Source: Bacteroidota bacterium (GTDB lineage Bacteria > Bacteroidota > Bacteroidia > UKL13-3). Taken from it: a stretch of DNA of 64,000 nt. How positions within the stretch are numbered: position 1 is the first letter of the stretch; every line of letters starts with the position of its first letter. The position numbers and the translations under genes are program-made. This document shows, one piece after another, positions 28,952-39,933 of this stretch. The stretch is taken from contig JAUXUD010000077.1 of the NCBI GenBank assembly GCA_030680835.1, positions 1-64,000 of the forward strand, read 5' to 3'. Below the pieces are notes generated by a model that was given only the letters and a program-made list of their open reading frames with translations, was not told the DNA's origin and ran no database searches.

Positions 28952-30775
28952 ATGGATAGAAATTCGATCATTGGTTTGGTTTTGATTGTGCTTATTTTTA
29001 TAACATTTGCATATATTAACCAACCCACACAAGCTGATATTGATGCAGCAAAACACCAAAATGATTCAATAAACCGGGTTCGTATGCAAAGTGACAGCCT
29101 TGCTATTAACCTTAAGATGGCTGAAGTTAAAATAGATACGCCCACAACACCCGACAGTACTTCGAAAAATAATGCGTTTGGCAGCTTTGCACAATTTACA
29201 GAAGGAAAAGAAGAATTTGTAAGCTTGGAAAATGAAGAGCTAAAAGTTAGTTTTACCAATAAAGGGGGCAGAATTTATAAAGTAGTACTTAAAAAATATA
29301 AAAGAGCCGATGGCTCTCCTTTGGTAATAGTTGATGGAGCCGATAATGATTTTTCTTATGGTTTTGCAACACGTGATGCCAAAGCGATTTCTACAAAGGA
29401 TTTGTTTTTTACTCCGGTAATTGGTGAAGACGGCAAAAGCCTTTCGATGTTTGTTAAATTAGGAGATCAACAATATATTGAGCATCGGTTTGGTTTAAAT
29501 GGAAACAAAAACCTGGTAAATGTTAAGTTAAACCTGGTGGGTATGGATGCATATATTGCACCCAACAATAACTTTTTGGACTTAAACTGGAAGCACCAGG
29601 TTTTACAACAGGAAAAGACCCATGAGGCAGAAAAAATAACTTCCACGGTTTATTACAGGTATACAAATGAAGAACCCGAATACCTGTCTGAAACCAAAGA
29701 TTTAAAAGAAGAGTTAAAAACCCCGGTTCAATGGGTTTCCTTTAAACAACAATATTTTAATGTTTCATTAATCTCTGATCTGGCTTTTGAAAATGGTGCC
29801 GTTGAATCAAAATCAGATGAAAGCCTGAAAACAATAAAAACACTTACCGCAAATTTGGGATTGGCATATAATCATGGGGCAAGCGAAACATATGGAATGA
29901 AGTTTTATTTTGGTCCGAACCATTATAAAACGCTGGCAACTCTGGATAATAAACTTGAGAAAGTGGTTCCCATGGGTTGGGGGATTTTTGGATGGGTTAA
30001 TAAATACCTTACGGTTAATGTATTTTTCTTTTTAGGTCAGTATATTGCCAGTTTCGGTTTAATTATACTGCTGTTAACCGTTATTGTTAAAACCATTTTA
30101 TTCCCTTTGGTTTATAAATCTTATCTGTCATCGGCAAAAATGCGGGTATTAAAACCCGAGATAGACGAAGTAAAGGCAAAATATGGCAATGATATGGCCA
30201 AGGTGCAGCAGGAAAACATGAAAATTTATCGCAAAGCCGGAGTAAATCCAATGGGAGGGTGCTTGCCGGTATTGCTGCAAATGCCTATTTTAATTGCAAT
30301 GTTTCAGTTTTTCCCCAGTGCATTTGAATTGCGTCAACAGGCATTTTTATGGACCAGTGATTTATCAAGCTATGATAGCATTTATAATCTGCCATTCAGC
30401 ATTCCGTTTTATGGTGACCATATAAGCTTGTTTACTATATTAATGACGATTTCGACATTGGTTTATACCATTTATAATAATCAAATGACTGGCGTTACAG
30501 GTCAGATGAAATACATCAGTTACTTTATGCCGATCGCATTTTTGGGATTTTTTAATAACTACGCATCAGGTTTAACTTACTATTATTTCCTTTCTAACTT
30601 ATTTACCATTGGACAGCAACTTATCATCCGCACTTTTGTTGACGATAAAGCATTGCATGCGCAAATTCAGGAACATAAAAAGAAGCCTGTAGTAAAATCG
30701 AGATTCCAGGCCAAACTTGAAGAAATGGCTAAAAAACGAGGAATAGATACAGATAAACTAACCGGGAAAAAGTAA
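28952..30775 (+). CDS. yidC: Membrane protein insertase
   Basis: MDRNSIIGLVLIVLIFITF; NPMGGCLPVLLQMPILIAMFQFFPSAFELRQQ. Confidence 0.95.
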   Translation: MDRNSIIGLVLIVLIFITFAYINQPTQADIDAAKHQNDSINRVRMQSDSLAINLKMAEVKIDTPTTPDSTSKNNAFGSFAQFTEGKEEFVSLENEELKVSFTNKGGRIYKVVLKKYKRADGSPLVIVDGADNDFSYGFATRDAKAISTKDLFFTPVIGEDGKSLSMFVKLGDQQYIEHRFGLNGNKNLVNVKLNLVGMDAYIAPNNNFLDLNWKHQVLQQEKTHEAEKITSTVYYRYTNEEPEYLSETKDLKEELKTPVQWVSFKQQYFNVSLISDLAFENGAVESKSDESLKTIKTLTANLGLAYNHGASETYGMKFYFGPNHYKTLATLDNKLEKVVPMGWGIFGWVNKYLTVNVFFFLGQYIASFGLIILLLTVIVKTILFPLVYKSYLSSAKMRVLKPEIDEVKAKYGNDMAKVQQENMKIYRKAGVNPMGGCLPVLLQMPILIAMFQFFPSAFELRQQAFLWTSDLSSYDSIYNLPFSIPFYGDHISLFTILMTISTLVYTIYNNQMTGVTGQMKYISYFMPIAFLGFFNNYASGLTYYYFLSNLFTIGQQLIIRTFVDDKALHAQIQEHKKKPVVKSRFQAKLEEMAKKRGIDTDKLTGKK

Positions 30776-30803
30776 TCAGTTATTTGTTGAGGACCTATTA
30801 AGT

Positions 30804-30841
30804 AAGAAACCCAACCTGCTATTATGCAAATTGGGTTTCTT
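30804..30841 (+). terminator. Rho-independent-like terminator downstream of yidC
   Basis: AAGAAACCCAA / TTGGGTTTCTT, 11-bp perfect stem, 16-nt loop. Confidence 0.7.
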
Positions 30842-31032
30842 TGTATCAAGTAAAATGATTTTTAGATGTTTGATATACTGGCAAAATAGTGCCAAAGGAT
30901 AAATTTTATTTTTTTATTAAAATCAAATAATTGATAATCAATTAAATAAATATTTTTATTGCAACTAATTATTCAATTTAACCTTAAAAGTGACTAATTT
31001 ATTGGATACTATGTGTGTTATTTAGAACAATT

Positions 31033-31920
31033 TTAACTTAATAAAACCTTCCAGGCCTCAGTAACTTTATTTTCAAATAACAATTGTTGAGCCAATTTGT
31101 GCAAGGCATCTTTTTTTTCATCTGGAATTAAATTCTGGTTCAAAATTGTCATCAATTGTTTATTGATATGCTTATATATTGCAATACTATCTGAATCAGG
31201 CAATTGTTCAACATTTGCCAGCATACCCAAATTATTGGCTGTTAAATAATTGCTTTGCCGAATCATTTCGGGCATTGCATCGTAGCCGATACCCAAATTA
31301 CGTGATGGTTTCGGTACTTCAAAAAGAGCGTTTCCACTGGCTCTTACATACCAATCACTTCCCATCCGGCCCACCAAATCCATTTTTTGTTGGTCAATTT
31401 TACCCTCGGCAGTTAAAACGTCTGGTGAGATATGCATCAACAGCATTTCGGCAATTATTAAATTACCGGCACCTCCTTCTTTACCTGTTTCAATTATATC
31501 AATTACTTTACATTCAAATTGTACCGGACTTTCTTTAACCCTGAATGGTTTTACTTTAATGGAAGGAACTTGTGTAAATCCTGATTTTGTGAATTCATTT
31601 ACTCCTTTTGGATATTCGCAACTGGCTAAATTCATTTGCTGAACCATGGCATAACTTACCACATTTATTACCACTTCTTTTGTTTCATAAACATTTTCAA
31701 GAGTATGTTTTATGGATTGATCTCTAACCCGCTTGGCCGGAGAGAAAATAAAAGTTGTGGGGTTTGACCCGAAAACGTTAAAGAAACTAAATGGGCTTAA
31801 ATTGGGATTTCCTTCTTTATCAATGGTACTGGCAAAACAAATGGGGCGCGGGGCAACAGCAGTTAATAAAGCGTTGTGAAATTCGGCAAGCGGTAAATCT
31901 TTAGGGCCAATGGTTTTCAT
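31033..31920 (-). CDS. Flavin reductase family protein
   Basis: APRPICFASTIDKEGNPNLSPFSFFNVFGSNPTTFIFSP signature. Confidence 0.85.
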   Translation of the reverse strand: MKTIGPKDLPLAEFHNALLTAVAPRPICFASTIDKEGNPNLSPFSFFNVFGSNPTTFIFSPAKRVRDQSIKHTLENVYETKEVVINVVSYAMVQQMNLASCEYPKGVNEFTKSGFTQVPSIKVKPFRVKESPVQFECKVIDIIETGKEGGAGNLIIAEMLLMHISPDVLTAEGKIDQQKMDLVGRMGSDWYVRASGNALFEVPKPSRNLGIGYDAMPEMIRQSNYLTANNLGMLANVEQLPDSDSIAIYKHINKQLMTILNQNLIPDEKKDALHKLAQQLLFENKVTEAWKVLLS

Positions 31921-31935
31921 GAGTTGGGTTCCGGT

Positions 31936-33219
31936 TTATTCTGCTATAATCAGATAGTAATTCTTTTTGCCTTTTTGGGCGATTATATATTTGTTATTTA
32001 TTAAAACATTTGATTGAACCTGAAGATTAACATCCTCAACTTTTTGTTTGTTTAAACTCACCCCGCCTCCTTGCAACATTTTACGTGCTTCTCCTTTTGA
32101 AGGGAAAATCTGTGTATGTTCAGCCAACAAATCTATAATGGGCAATCCGGTTTCAATAATTGATTTAGCAATTGAAAACTGAGGCACACCTTCAAAAATA
32201 TCGAGAAAAGTTTCCTCGCTGAGTTTTGCTAAAGCATCGGATGTGGAGTTGCCAAAAAGTATGTTGGAAGCTTCAACGGCAGCAGCATATTCATGTTCGC
32301 CATGCACCCTGATAGTGATGTCTTTTGCAAGCGCTTTTTGAAGAATTCTTAAATGCGGGGCTGGATTATGTTCAGCCTCCAGTGCTTCAATTTCGTTTTG
32401 AGAAAATAAGGTGAATATTCTAATCCAGGCAAGCACATCTGCATCGCTTGCATTGAGCCAAAACTGGTAGAATTTATAGGGTGAAGTACGTTTTGGGTCA
32501 AGCCAGATTGCTCCACTTTCGGTTTTACCAAATTTTGAGCCGTCGGTTTTTTTAATTAACGAAGTAGTTAATGCATAAGCTTCGCCACCTTCTTTTCTTC
32601 TGATGAGTTCGGTTCCGGTTACAATATTGCCCCATTGGTCACTGCCTCCCATTTGAATTTTACAATTGTGGTTTTTCCATAAATAATAAAAGTCGTAACC
32701 CTGAACCAACTGGTATGTAAATTCTGTAAAGCTCATGCCGGCATCTTCCAAACGTTTTTTTACCGAATCTTTGGCCATCATGTAGTTTACTGTGATATGC
32801 TTTCCCACATCCCTGATAAAATCCAAAAAGGTAATCCTCTTGAACCAATCGTAATTATTTACCATAACCGCACTTTGCGGGCCGCAATTAAAATCCAGAA
32901 ATTTGTTTAATTGTTTTTCTATGCATTCCAGATTGTGTTGCAATATTTCTTCCGAAAGTAAATTTCTTTCCTGCGATTTTCCTGAGGGATCACCCACCAT
33001 TCCGGTTGCTCCGCCTACCAACGCATAAGGTTTATGTCCGGCTTTTTGAAAGTGTATTAAGGTCATTATCTGGGTTAAGTGCCCAACGTGTAAACTATCA
33101 GCAGTAGGATCAAAACCAATATAACCTGATGTCATTTCTTTATTCAGTTGTTGTTCGGTCTCCGGCATAATATCATGCAACATGCCTCTCCATTTTAATT
33201 CTTCTACAAAATTACTCAT
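31936..33219 (-). CDS. tyrS: Tyrosine--tRNA ligase
   Basis: [14 protein letters not shown] (HIGH) and KFGKTESG (KMSKS-like). ATG at 33219 preferred over the ORF start at 33252. Confidence 0.95.
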   Translation of the reverse strand: MSNFVEELKWRGMLHDIMPETEQQLNKEMTSGYIGFDPTADSLHVGHLTQIMTLIHFQKAGHKPYALVGGATGMVGDPSGKSQERNLLSEEILQHNLECIEKQLNKFLDFNCGPQSAVMVNNYDWFKRITFLDFIRDVGKHITVNYMMAKDSVKKRLEDAGMSFTEFTYQLVQGYDFYYLWKNHNCKIQMGGSDQWGNIVTGTELIRRKEGGEAYALTTSLIKKTDGSKFGKTESGAIWLDPKRTSPYKFYQFWLNASDADVLAWIRIFTLFSQNEIEALEAEHNPAPHLRILQKALAKDITIRVHGEHEYAAAVEASNILFGNSTSDALAKLSEETFLDIFEGVPQFSIAKSIIETGLPIIDLLAEHTQIFPSKGEARKMLQGGGVSLNKQKVEDVNLQVQSNVLINNKYIIAQKGKKNYYLIIAE

Positions 33220-33279
33220 GCCACGAAAATAGGGAATATCACCCATTTTCATTTACTTCGTAAAGGATAATTTTACGAT

Positions 33280-33939
33280 TTGAATTACCTCTCACACTTT
33301 TATATACACCAAAAAGCGAATGCGCCTTATTTTAACACAGGCCTGATACTTCCAGACCTGGCAAGGGGGTTTGTGAAGTCTTTTAAACCCAGAATGTTTG
33401 AAAAAAGCGAGGAAATGGAATCCTTATACCAGGGATGTATGCAACATTATGAAGCCGATAAAATTTTTCATTCTTCCGAATTTTTTAATTGGGGCACACA
33501 AATTTGTATTGAGGAATTAAAGCAGGCAAAATTTCAGTCGGCGGTTGAAAGACGCTGGTTTATTGGACATGTAATGTTTGAGATGTTTCTGGATAGGGTT
33601 TTAGTTAATCATAAAAAGCAGGTATCACATGACTTCTATGATTCACTGCAATTGGTTAATGACCAGATTTTGAATGACTTTCTAAAAATGAATCATGCAA
33701 GAGAAAGTGAAAAATTATTGCATTATTTTAACCACTTTCGCAGGGTCCGGTACATCATCAATTATTCTGATAATAACTTATTTGTATTTTCGTTAAGCAG
33801 GGTATTGGTGAGAGCCGGCTTGGAAGGCTTGTCGTTTTACGATAAATTGATATTGGAAGAAAGTATGAGTAAACTGGAAAATGGAGTGTTTAAAGATATT
33901 TATAGTTTGCTGTTACGATTAAAACAGGTGTTTAAATGA
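33280..33939 (+). CDS. Acyl carrier protein phosphodiesterase-like protein
   Basis: MNYLSHFYIHQ...GLILPDLARGF and conserved His/Asp pattern resembling AcpH-like proteins; TTG start. Confidence 0.55.
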   Translation: MNYLSHFYIHQKANAPYFNTGLILPDLARGFVKSFKPRMFEKSEEMESLYQGCMQHYEADKIFHSSEFFNWGTQICIEELKQAKFQSAVERRWFIGHVMFEMFLDRVLVNHKKQVSHDFYDSLQLVNDQILNDFLKMNHARESEKLLHYFNHFRRVRYIINYSDNNLFVFSLSRVLVRAGLEGLSFYDKLILEESMSKLENGVFKDIYSLLLRLKQVFK

Positions 33940-35006
33940 AGAAATTTTTTATAGGTTTTATCACAGGCTGTTTGTTTTTACCAGCTTATACGCAAACGCT
34001 TAAATACAGCAATGAGTTTTTGGCAATTGGTGTTGGGGGGCGTGCCATGGCAATGGGCGGAGCAGTAATTGCAAGCACCGGGGATGTTACTGCTACGTAT
34101 TGGAATCCGGCAGGATTAATGGGAATAGAAGATGACATACAAATGTCGGTAATGCATAATGAACAATTTGCCGGAATAACCAAACATGATTATGGCAGCA
34201 TTAGTTTTAATTTAAACAACAGAAGCAAAGCTGCAATAAGCATGATCCGTTTGGGTGTTGATGGAATTCCCAATACATTATATTTAATGCAGGAAGGTCA
34301 GATAAACTATGCATTGATACGTTCTTTTTCAGCTGTTGATTATGCATTTATGGGATCATATGCAACCGAAACCAAAATTAAAGATTTAACCGTGGGTGGA
34401 AATGTAAAAATAATCAGAAGGGTTATCGGGAGTTTTGGCGGAGCCTGGGGTTTTGGACTGGATGCAGCGGCAAATTACAAACTCAACAATTGGAGATTTG
34501 CATTTGTTGCCAGAGATGTTACAAGTACCTTTAATGCATGGAACTATACTTTAAGTGAAGAAGATAAAAAGCAATTAATCGCGAGCGGAAACAAGATTCC
34601 AGAAGGTGGATTAGAAATTACATTGCCAAAATTTACGTTTGGGACTGCACGAAAATTTGAGCTGGGCAAAGGAAAATATACAATTTTACCGGAGTTAAAT
34701 ATGGATTTTACAACTGATGGTCAGCGAAATGTTTTGATAAGCAGCAAATACATCAATCTTGATCCGAGGATTGGTATTGAACTGGGTTATAATAACTTTC
34801 TCTTTTTACGGGGTGGTTTCAGTACCTTGCAGCGTATTACTGATTTTGCAGGTAAAAAAACACTTAATGGAATGCCAAGTTTAGGGGTAGGCATTCAGTT
34901 AAAAAGTATTGCAATTGATTATGCTCTGGGAAATGCATTTAATCAGGGTCTGATGGGAATGAGCAATATTATCAGCTTAAGGCTTAGCATCAATAAGAAA
35001 AGTTAA
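33936..35006 (+). CDS. PorV/PorQ family outer membrane protein (T9SS-associated type)
   Basis: FLAIGVGGRAMAMGGAVIASTGDVTATYWNPAGLMGI signature. Confidence 0.82.
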   Translation: MKKFFIGFITGCLFLPAYTQTLKYSNEFLAIGVGGRAMAMGGAVIASTGDVTATYWNPAGLMGIEDDIQMSVMHNEQFAGITKHDYGSISFNLNNRSKAAISMIRLGVDGIPNTLYLMQEGQINYALIRSFSAVDYAFMGSYATETKIKDLTVGGNVKIIRRVIGSFGGAWGFGLDAAANYKLNNWRFAFVARDVTSTFNAWNYTLSEEDKKQLIASGNKIPEGGLEITLPKFTFGTARKFELGKGKYTILPELNMDFTTDGQRNVLISSKYINLDPRIGIELGYNNFLFLRGGFSTLQRITDFAGKKTLNGMPSLGVGIQLKSIAIDYALGNAFNQGLMGMSNIISLRLSINKKS

Positions 35007-35066
35007 ATTGCAGAAAATATAAATTGAGAAATATTGATGCTTAACAAATATTTCTTTAATTTGTAA

Positions 35067-35789
35067 ATGGACTTAAAACAATTGATTCGCCTGGTATTAA
35101 ATTTTCTGCATTTAGATATTACAAAAAATTTAGAGTACGACCGGCTAACCAAATTAATTATGAAAAAAGTAATTAATACCGGTTCCAACTGTATTGATGT
35201 CGGTTGTCATAAAGGAGAAATTCTGGATACAATTATTAAGCAATCGCCAAAAGGGAAGCATTTTGCATTTGAACCCATCCCATATTTATACGACCATCTG
35301 ATGACAAAATATAGTTTGCAGGCTAGTATTTATCCTTACGCGTTATCCGACAGCAGTGGAACCACCACATTTCAATTGGTAAAGAATGCGCCTGCATACA
35401 GTGGAATAAAAAGGAGAAGTTATCAGGTTGAAACTCCCGATGTAGAAGAAATTACCGTGGTATTAAAAACTTTGGATGAAGTAATTCCTCAGGATATAAA
35501 AATTGATCTGATTAAAATTGATGTTGAAGGCGGGGAGTATGGGGTTTTGAAAGGTGCGAAGAATTTATTGAAACAATCGAAGCCTGTTATCATTTTTGAA
35601 AGTGGGCTGGGTGCAAGCGATTATTATGGTACAAAACCTGCCGACCTATATAACTATATTACCCTTGACATCGGCCTAAAAATTTCTACCCTTAAGTCGT
35701 TTATAAAACAGGGGAAAGCACTATCGCTGGCTGAATATGAAAAGGATTTCAATACAAATAGTGAATATTATTTTATTGCACATCCATAG
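35067..35789 (+). CDS. FkbM family methyltransferase
   Basis: CIDVGCHKGEILD...AFEPIPYLYDHL...LIKIDVEGGEYGVLKGAKN. Confidence 0.87.
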   Translation: MDLKQLIRLVLNFLHLDITKNLEYDRLTKLIMKKVINTGSNCIDVGCHKGEILDTIIKQSPKGKHFAFEPIPYLYDHLMTKYSLQASIYPYALSDSSGTTTFQLVKNAPAYSGIKRRSYQVETPDVEEITVVLKTLDEVIPQDIKIDLIKIDVEGGEYGVLKGAKNLLKQSKPVIIFESGLGASDYYGTKPADLYNYITLDIGLKISTLKSFIKQGKALSLAEYEKDFNTNSEYYFIAHP

Positions 35790-35887
35790 TTGGCAAGCCG
35801 ATTTGAACCGGGAATTGGATTTGAATTGGAATTTTTTCAGCCTTTAAATATAAAGCAATTGCCAGGCTCACCACATGCACTCAATCA

Positions 35888-37336
35888 TTAAGCCAAATCG
35901 CTTTCACCATCTTCGTTTTGTTGATGGTATAAATCAAGGGCAGTAATCATAGCTAGAAAGCCCCATAAAATAACGGCAATTTTATCCTGTTCGCTGTAAC
36001 TGTTTAATAATCCATGGGAAAGATAGGTAACCAAACCTAAAATAATTGCTGCACTGTATACCCGTATTTGAATATTTCGGCCTTTGTAAACCAGGTTCAG
36101 CCCAACCTTAAAGCTAAAAAAAATGATTGCCAAAAAGCTGATTAATCCCGGCCATCCACTTTCTGCCAGAGGATTTAAATACTCGGAATGTGCATGTCCC
36201 TGATCGCCAAAAGCAGTTGTTATGGGTGTTTTAAATTCTGGATTTTGATAGGGAGCATATGTAAAGGAATAGGCACCCGGGCCAAATCCCACGATGGGTT
36301 TTTCCTCCGCCATGTTAATGGCAGCCATCCATCTGTTAACCCGTTCCAGATTTGAAACATCATTACGTACATTTGAAACGGATTCAAGGTGTTTCTCAAA
36401 ACCTTCTGCCGAATTTTGTTTATTCTGATACAGTTGGTAAAAAATATCATCAAAATTTACAATCACAAATGAGGCGATGATGGCAATAACACCCAACATT
36501 TGCCACAAACGAACGCGAAGTATTAATATAACAGCAAACCCTGCAGCAACAGCCATGCTGATCCACCCGGCTCTGGTAAAGCTTAATATCAGTCCTACAG
36601 AAAATAAACCCAGAAAAAACAAAGCAATAAAAACTGTAATAATATTCAACTTTAGTTTGAATCCAAAAAGAACCCAGCAACATAAAACAGGAATAAAAAA
36701 AGCAATGGCAGCGGCATAAATTCCGTGTGCACCAAAAAAAGGAGCCATGATTTCGAATGATGTTATTTGCGAAAAATTATCATTACTGTGTTTTATAAGC
36801 GTAACAATAATTACAAAACCCAAAGGAATTATATATGCCCATAAATAATTCCGGATATGCTCAAACTTCTTGAATAATACAGTTGCCAGAAAATAAAACA
36901 AGGCAAGAAACCAGGTGCGTGACAGAAAGAATTTAAGGGAAACAATTTTTTCCTGGCTGGTAAATGAGGTAATCAGTATCCATGCCAGATTCACCAGAAT
37001 GGCAATACTGATTGGATGTTTAAGCACCCTGAAATCATACTCACCGTCGATGATGTATTTAAAAATAATCAATAAAAAAATACCAATAATCAAAGGTTCA
37101 TCAGGAAGGCTGATTCCAAGTCCCAAACCAATATTTTCGATGCCAATGGAGAGCGGAACCAAAAACACCAAAAGCAACATGAGTACATCAAGCTTAAGCA
37201 TAGCAAGAAGGGCAACAACTGCCAATGCAGGAATTAGGGGTAGCCAATAAAATTCAAATGCTATACCAATACAGTTGAGCAAAATAAAAATAATGCCCGA
37301 CCCATACAGCCATTTTTGTTTCGCTATGTGATCCAA
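35888..37336 (-). CDS. O-antigen ligase / Wzy-like polymerase family protein
   Basis: Polytopic membrane protein; GFGPGAYSF...HAHSEYLNPLAESGWPGL motif. Confidence 0.83.
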   Translation of the reverse strand: MDHIAKQKWLYGSGIIFILLNCIGIAFEFYWLPLIPALAVVALLAMLKLDVLMLLLVFLVPLSIGIENIGLGLGISLPDEPLIIGIFLLIIFKYIIDGEYDFRVLKHPISIAILVNLAWILITSFTSQEKIVSLKFFLSRTWFLALFYFLATVLFKKFEHIRNYLWAYIIPLGFVIIVTLIKHSNDNFSQITSFEIMAPFFGAHGIYAAAIAFFIPVLCCWVLFGFKLKLNIITVFIALFFLGLFSVGLILSFTRAGWISMAVAAGFAVILILRVRLWQMLGVIAIIASFVIVNFDDIFYQLYQNKQNSAEGFEKHLESVSNVRNDVSNLERVNRWMAAINMAEEKPIVGFGPGAYSFTYAPYQNPEFKTPITTAFGDQGHAHSEYLNPLAESGWPGLISFLAIIFFSFKVGLNLVYKGRNIQIRVYSAAIILGLVTYLSHGLLNSYSEQDKIAVILWGFLAMITALDLYHQQNEDGESDLA

Positions 37337-37341
37337 AATAA

Positions 37342-38358
37342 TTAGGCGATTAAAGAATCCTTCTGATTCTGAAATTTCTCAACAAAGAGCAGCACAATAC
37401 AACCCAGAAGGAATGAACCCAGTATAGAACCCAAAACAATTAATGAGCGTATGGGGTATGTTTTACGTTCGGCAGGAGTTGCATTTTGAAGTATAAATAC
37501 ATTACTCAGGCGTCCATCCACATCTATCCGGGCCTGGTCCAGTTTCTTTTTCAATTCATTCATCTGCTCAACCTGCAATTCAAGGGTATTGTATAATTCC
37601 TGTGATTCGGCACCGTATAATGCCAGACTATTTTGTTGTGAACGTACATACTCCGACATGCCGTTTTTGCCAACCAGTTCGGTGAGTGCTTTCGATTGTT
37701 CTTCAACATTATATACACCTTTGGAACCCAGTTCCTGCATTCTTTTTTTGATCGTATTAATTTCTTCTTCCTTACGCTTAAACTCATTTTCAATAATAGA
37801 TAATGCCTGTAAGGCAATTCTGCGCTGTACCTCGGTTTTAACACTATCCAGAATCATTACAATCCCATTGGCTATGAGTGCTGCTGTATCCGGGTTTTCA
37901 TCCAAAACATTTATTTCAATGGATGCATAAGGAGTCTTTTTTGATGAAATGTTTTTATTGTAGAGTTTGCCTAGTTTGTAATTTTTTTCGCGATCGTCTT
38001 TGCTGATTCTGTAATGGGCAAGTAAATTAAACCGGGTTATTACTTTACTTTTCAGGTAATCTGATTCCAAAATCTGCACATATTGTTGCGCTGCAACCTG
38101 TTCTCCAAACTCAAGCGGGTCTTTTTGTTTAACGCGTGTATCGGTTAACAAGGCACTTGAAATTGAGTTATTGGTTGAAGGGTAAAAAACGGCTGTTGAG
38201 AGGAATTTAGGTTTAATAATCCAGGGACTTGAAATAAGTATTGAAAGTATAGCCGATACTCCTGAAATAATAATCAGCGGTTTTTTCCATTTTATTATGA
38301 ATTGAAATACATCAATCAGTTCAAAATAGTATTGTTTCTTTTTCTTATTCATATTCAT
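37342..38358 (-). CDS. Wzz-like polysaccharide chain-length determinant / tyrosine-kinase-adaptor-like protein
   Basis: N- and C-terminal TM segments flanking a coiled-coil; NATPAERKTYPIRSLIVLGSILGSFLLG. Confidence 0.78.
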   Translation of the reverse strand: MNMNKKKKQYYFELIDVFQFIIKWKKPLIIISGVSAILSILISSPWIIKPKFLSTAVFYPSTNNSISSALLTDTRVKQKDPLEFGEQVAAQQYVQILESDYLKSKVITRFNLLAHYRISKDDREKNYKLGKLYNKNISSKKTPYASIEINVLDENPDTAALIANGIVMILDSVKTEVQRRIALQALSIIENEFKRKEEEINTIKKRMQELGSKGVYNVEEQSKALTELVGKNGMSEYVRSQQNSLALYGAESQELYNTLELQVEQMNELKKKLDQARIDVDGRLSNVFILQNATPAERKTYPIRSLIVLGSILGSFLLGCIVLLFVEKFQNQKDSLIA

Positions 38359-38388
38359 ATTTGCGACAAAAGTATAAAATTACCCTAA

Positions 38389-39840
38389 TTAACTGTTTTT
38401 TTCATTAAACCCCGATTTAATCAATAAAAGTCCCTGCTTCAGGTCAATTATTTTAAACACAATCATAATCAGGAGACTGGAGGTACTTAATAAAGCAATT
38501 CCCCATACCCACGAACTGATAAAATAGCTGGTTCCAACTGCTAAAATAGCAATTAGAAAGACACTTGCCCAGAATTTTTTAACAAAATCATTCTCAAACC
38601 TTACCTGTATTATTTTTTTTCCAAAATAAAAATTGCTTAATCCAATAAATCCTTGCGTACATAAGGCTGTAATAGCTGCACCTTCAGCTTTCATATTTTG
38701 GATCAAAACAAAATTTAAGGACAAATTTATTAACAAAGCCGTTGCAGCAAGAACGTTTAATGTTTTTAAACTGCCATTGGCTGTGAGTAATGTTCCGTAA
38801 ACATACATGGTACTTAATGGGATAAAACACAAAATTATGTATCCAAAAACAGCCCCCGAGTATAACGTACTCTGATAGTTTAAAAGTTCAATAATGGGTT
38901 GACGATAGATAAAACAGGCAATACTGAAAACAAAGGCAGGTATGATCATGATACCGGTACTAAACTGGACGAGGGGGCTAATGTTTTCTTTGGCTGACAG
39001 CATTTTTGAGAAAATAGGTAAGAGCAACATACTCACCAGGGCAACCATCATATTAGCCGCTTCAAGCAAACGATAAGCGGATGCATAAATCCCACTTTGG
39101 TAGTAACCGTCCACCAATAATTTCTGGATAAGAATTACATCAATCCGGGTATAAAATGTCATTATTAATGAAAGCAAGGCATAGGGAAGCATTTTTTTGA
39201 TAATCAGGAGGAACAGTGTTTTATTAATTTTCCATTCCAACCTTTGAAGGTGTGGTTTGATGACTAAAAATGAGATAAAAACAGCAGTTGCGTAAGCCAG
39301 GGTTTGTGCTATTATAAAGTGGGGGATGGTCATTTCGGCAAAACCGAACCAAAGCATCAAACTACATAACACAATCATTAAGGTTCGGTCAACAACCGAT
39401 AACAAAGCATCGGTTCTAAAGAATTGCAGTCCTCCTACAATGCTCCTGAAATAGGTATAAAAGTAGGATAGAATTTGGTTCAGTCCCAGTAACCAAAGCA
39501 ATTGAATACGATAATTGTCGAAACCATTTAGAATACCCAAACCAATCGTAATAATAATATATACAAATGAGGATATAAGTTTAAAAGTTGTGAGTGCAGC
39601 AAATTCACTTTGCAGTTTTTTTGGGTCCTGAGCTATTTGAGAAGAAGTGTATGTGTTGATTCCTAAATCGAGCAGTGTAATAAAGAGCATGGAAAAATTA
39701 AACAGAACGGTATAATTTCCGTATTCTTCAAAGCCTACCAGGTTTTGCACACCCCTGTCGATACCCAAAATCCAAAAAGGTTTGATTAACAGGTTAACAG
39801 ACATTAACAAAATGAGGTTTGAAACGAAGGTTTTTTTCAT
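38389..39840 (-). CDS. Polysaccharide flippase (Wzx/MATE-like)
   Basis: 12 to 14 predicted TM segments, oligosaccharide flippase pattern, adjacent to Wzz and Wzy. Confidence 0.8.
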   Translation of the reverse strand: MKKTFVSNLILLMSVNLLIKPFWILGIDRGVQNLVGFEEYGNYTVLFNFSMLFITLLDLGINTYTSSQIAQDPKKLQSEFAALTTFKLISSFVYIIITIGLGILNGFDNYRIQLLWLLGLNQILSYFYTYFRSIVGGLQFFRTDALLSVVDRTLMIVLCSLMLWFGFAEMTIPHFIIAQTLAYATAVFISFLVIKPHLQRLEWKINKTLFLLIIKKMLPYALLSLIMTFYTRIDVILIQKLLVDGYYQSGIYASAYRLLEAANMMVALVSMLLLPIFSKMLSAKENISPLVQFSTGIMIIPAFVFSIACFIYRQPIIELLNYQSTLYSGAVFGYIILCFIPLSTMYVYGTLLTANGSLKTLNVLAATALLINLSLNFVLIQNMKAEGAAITALCTQGFIGLSNFYFGKKIIQVRFENDFVKKFWASVFLIAILAVGTSYFISSWVWGIALLSTSSLLIMIVFKIIDLKQGLLLIKSGFNEKNS

Positions 39841-39933
39841 TTTGCAGGGTTCGGTTTAACAGGCATTATTCATTAAATTGGCTGTAAATTTATTCATTCA
39901 TTTAAACTTTGTATCATTGCGCTATAAATCTGT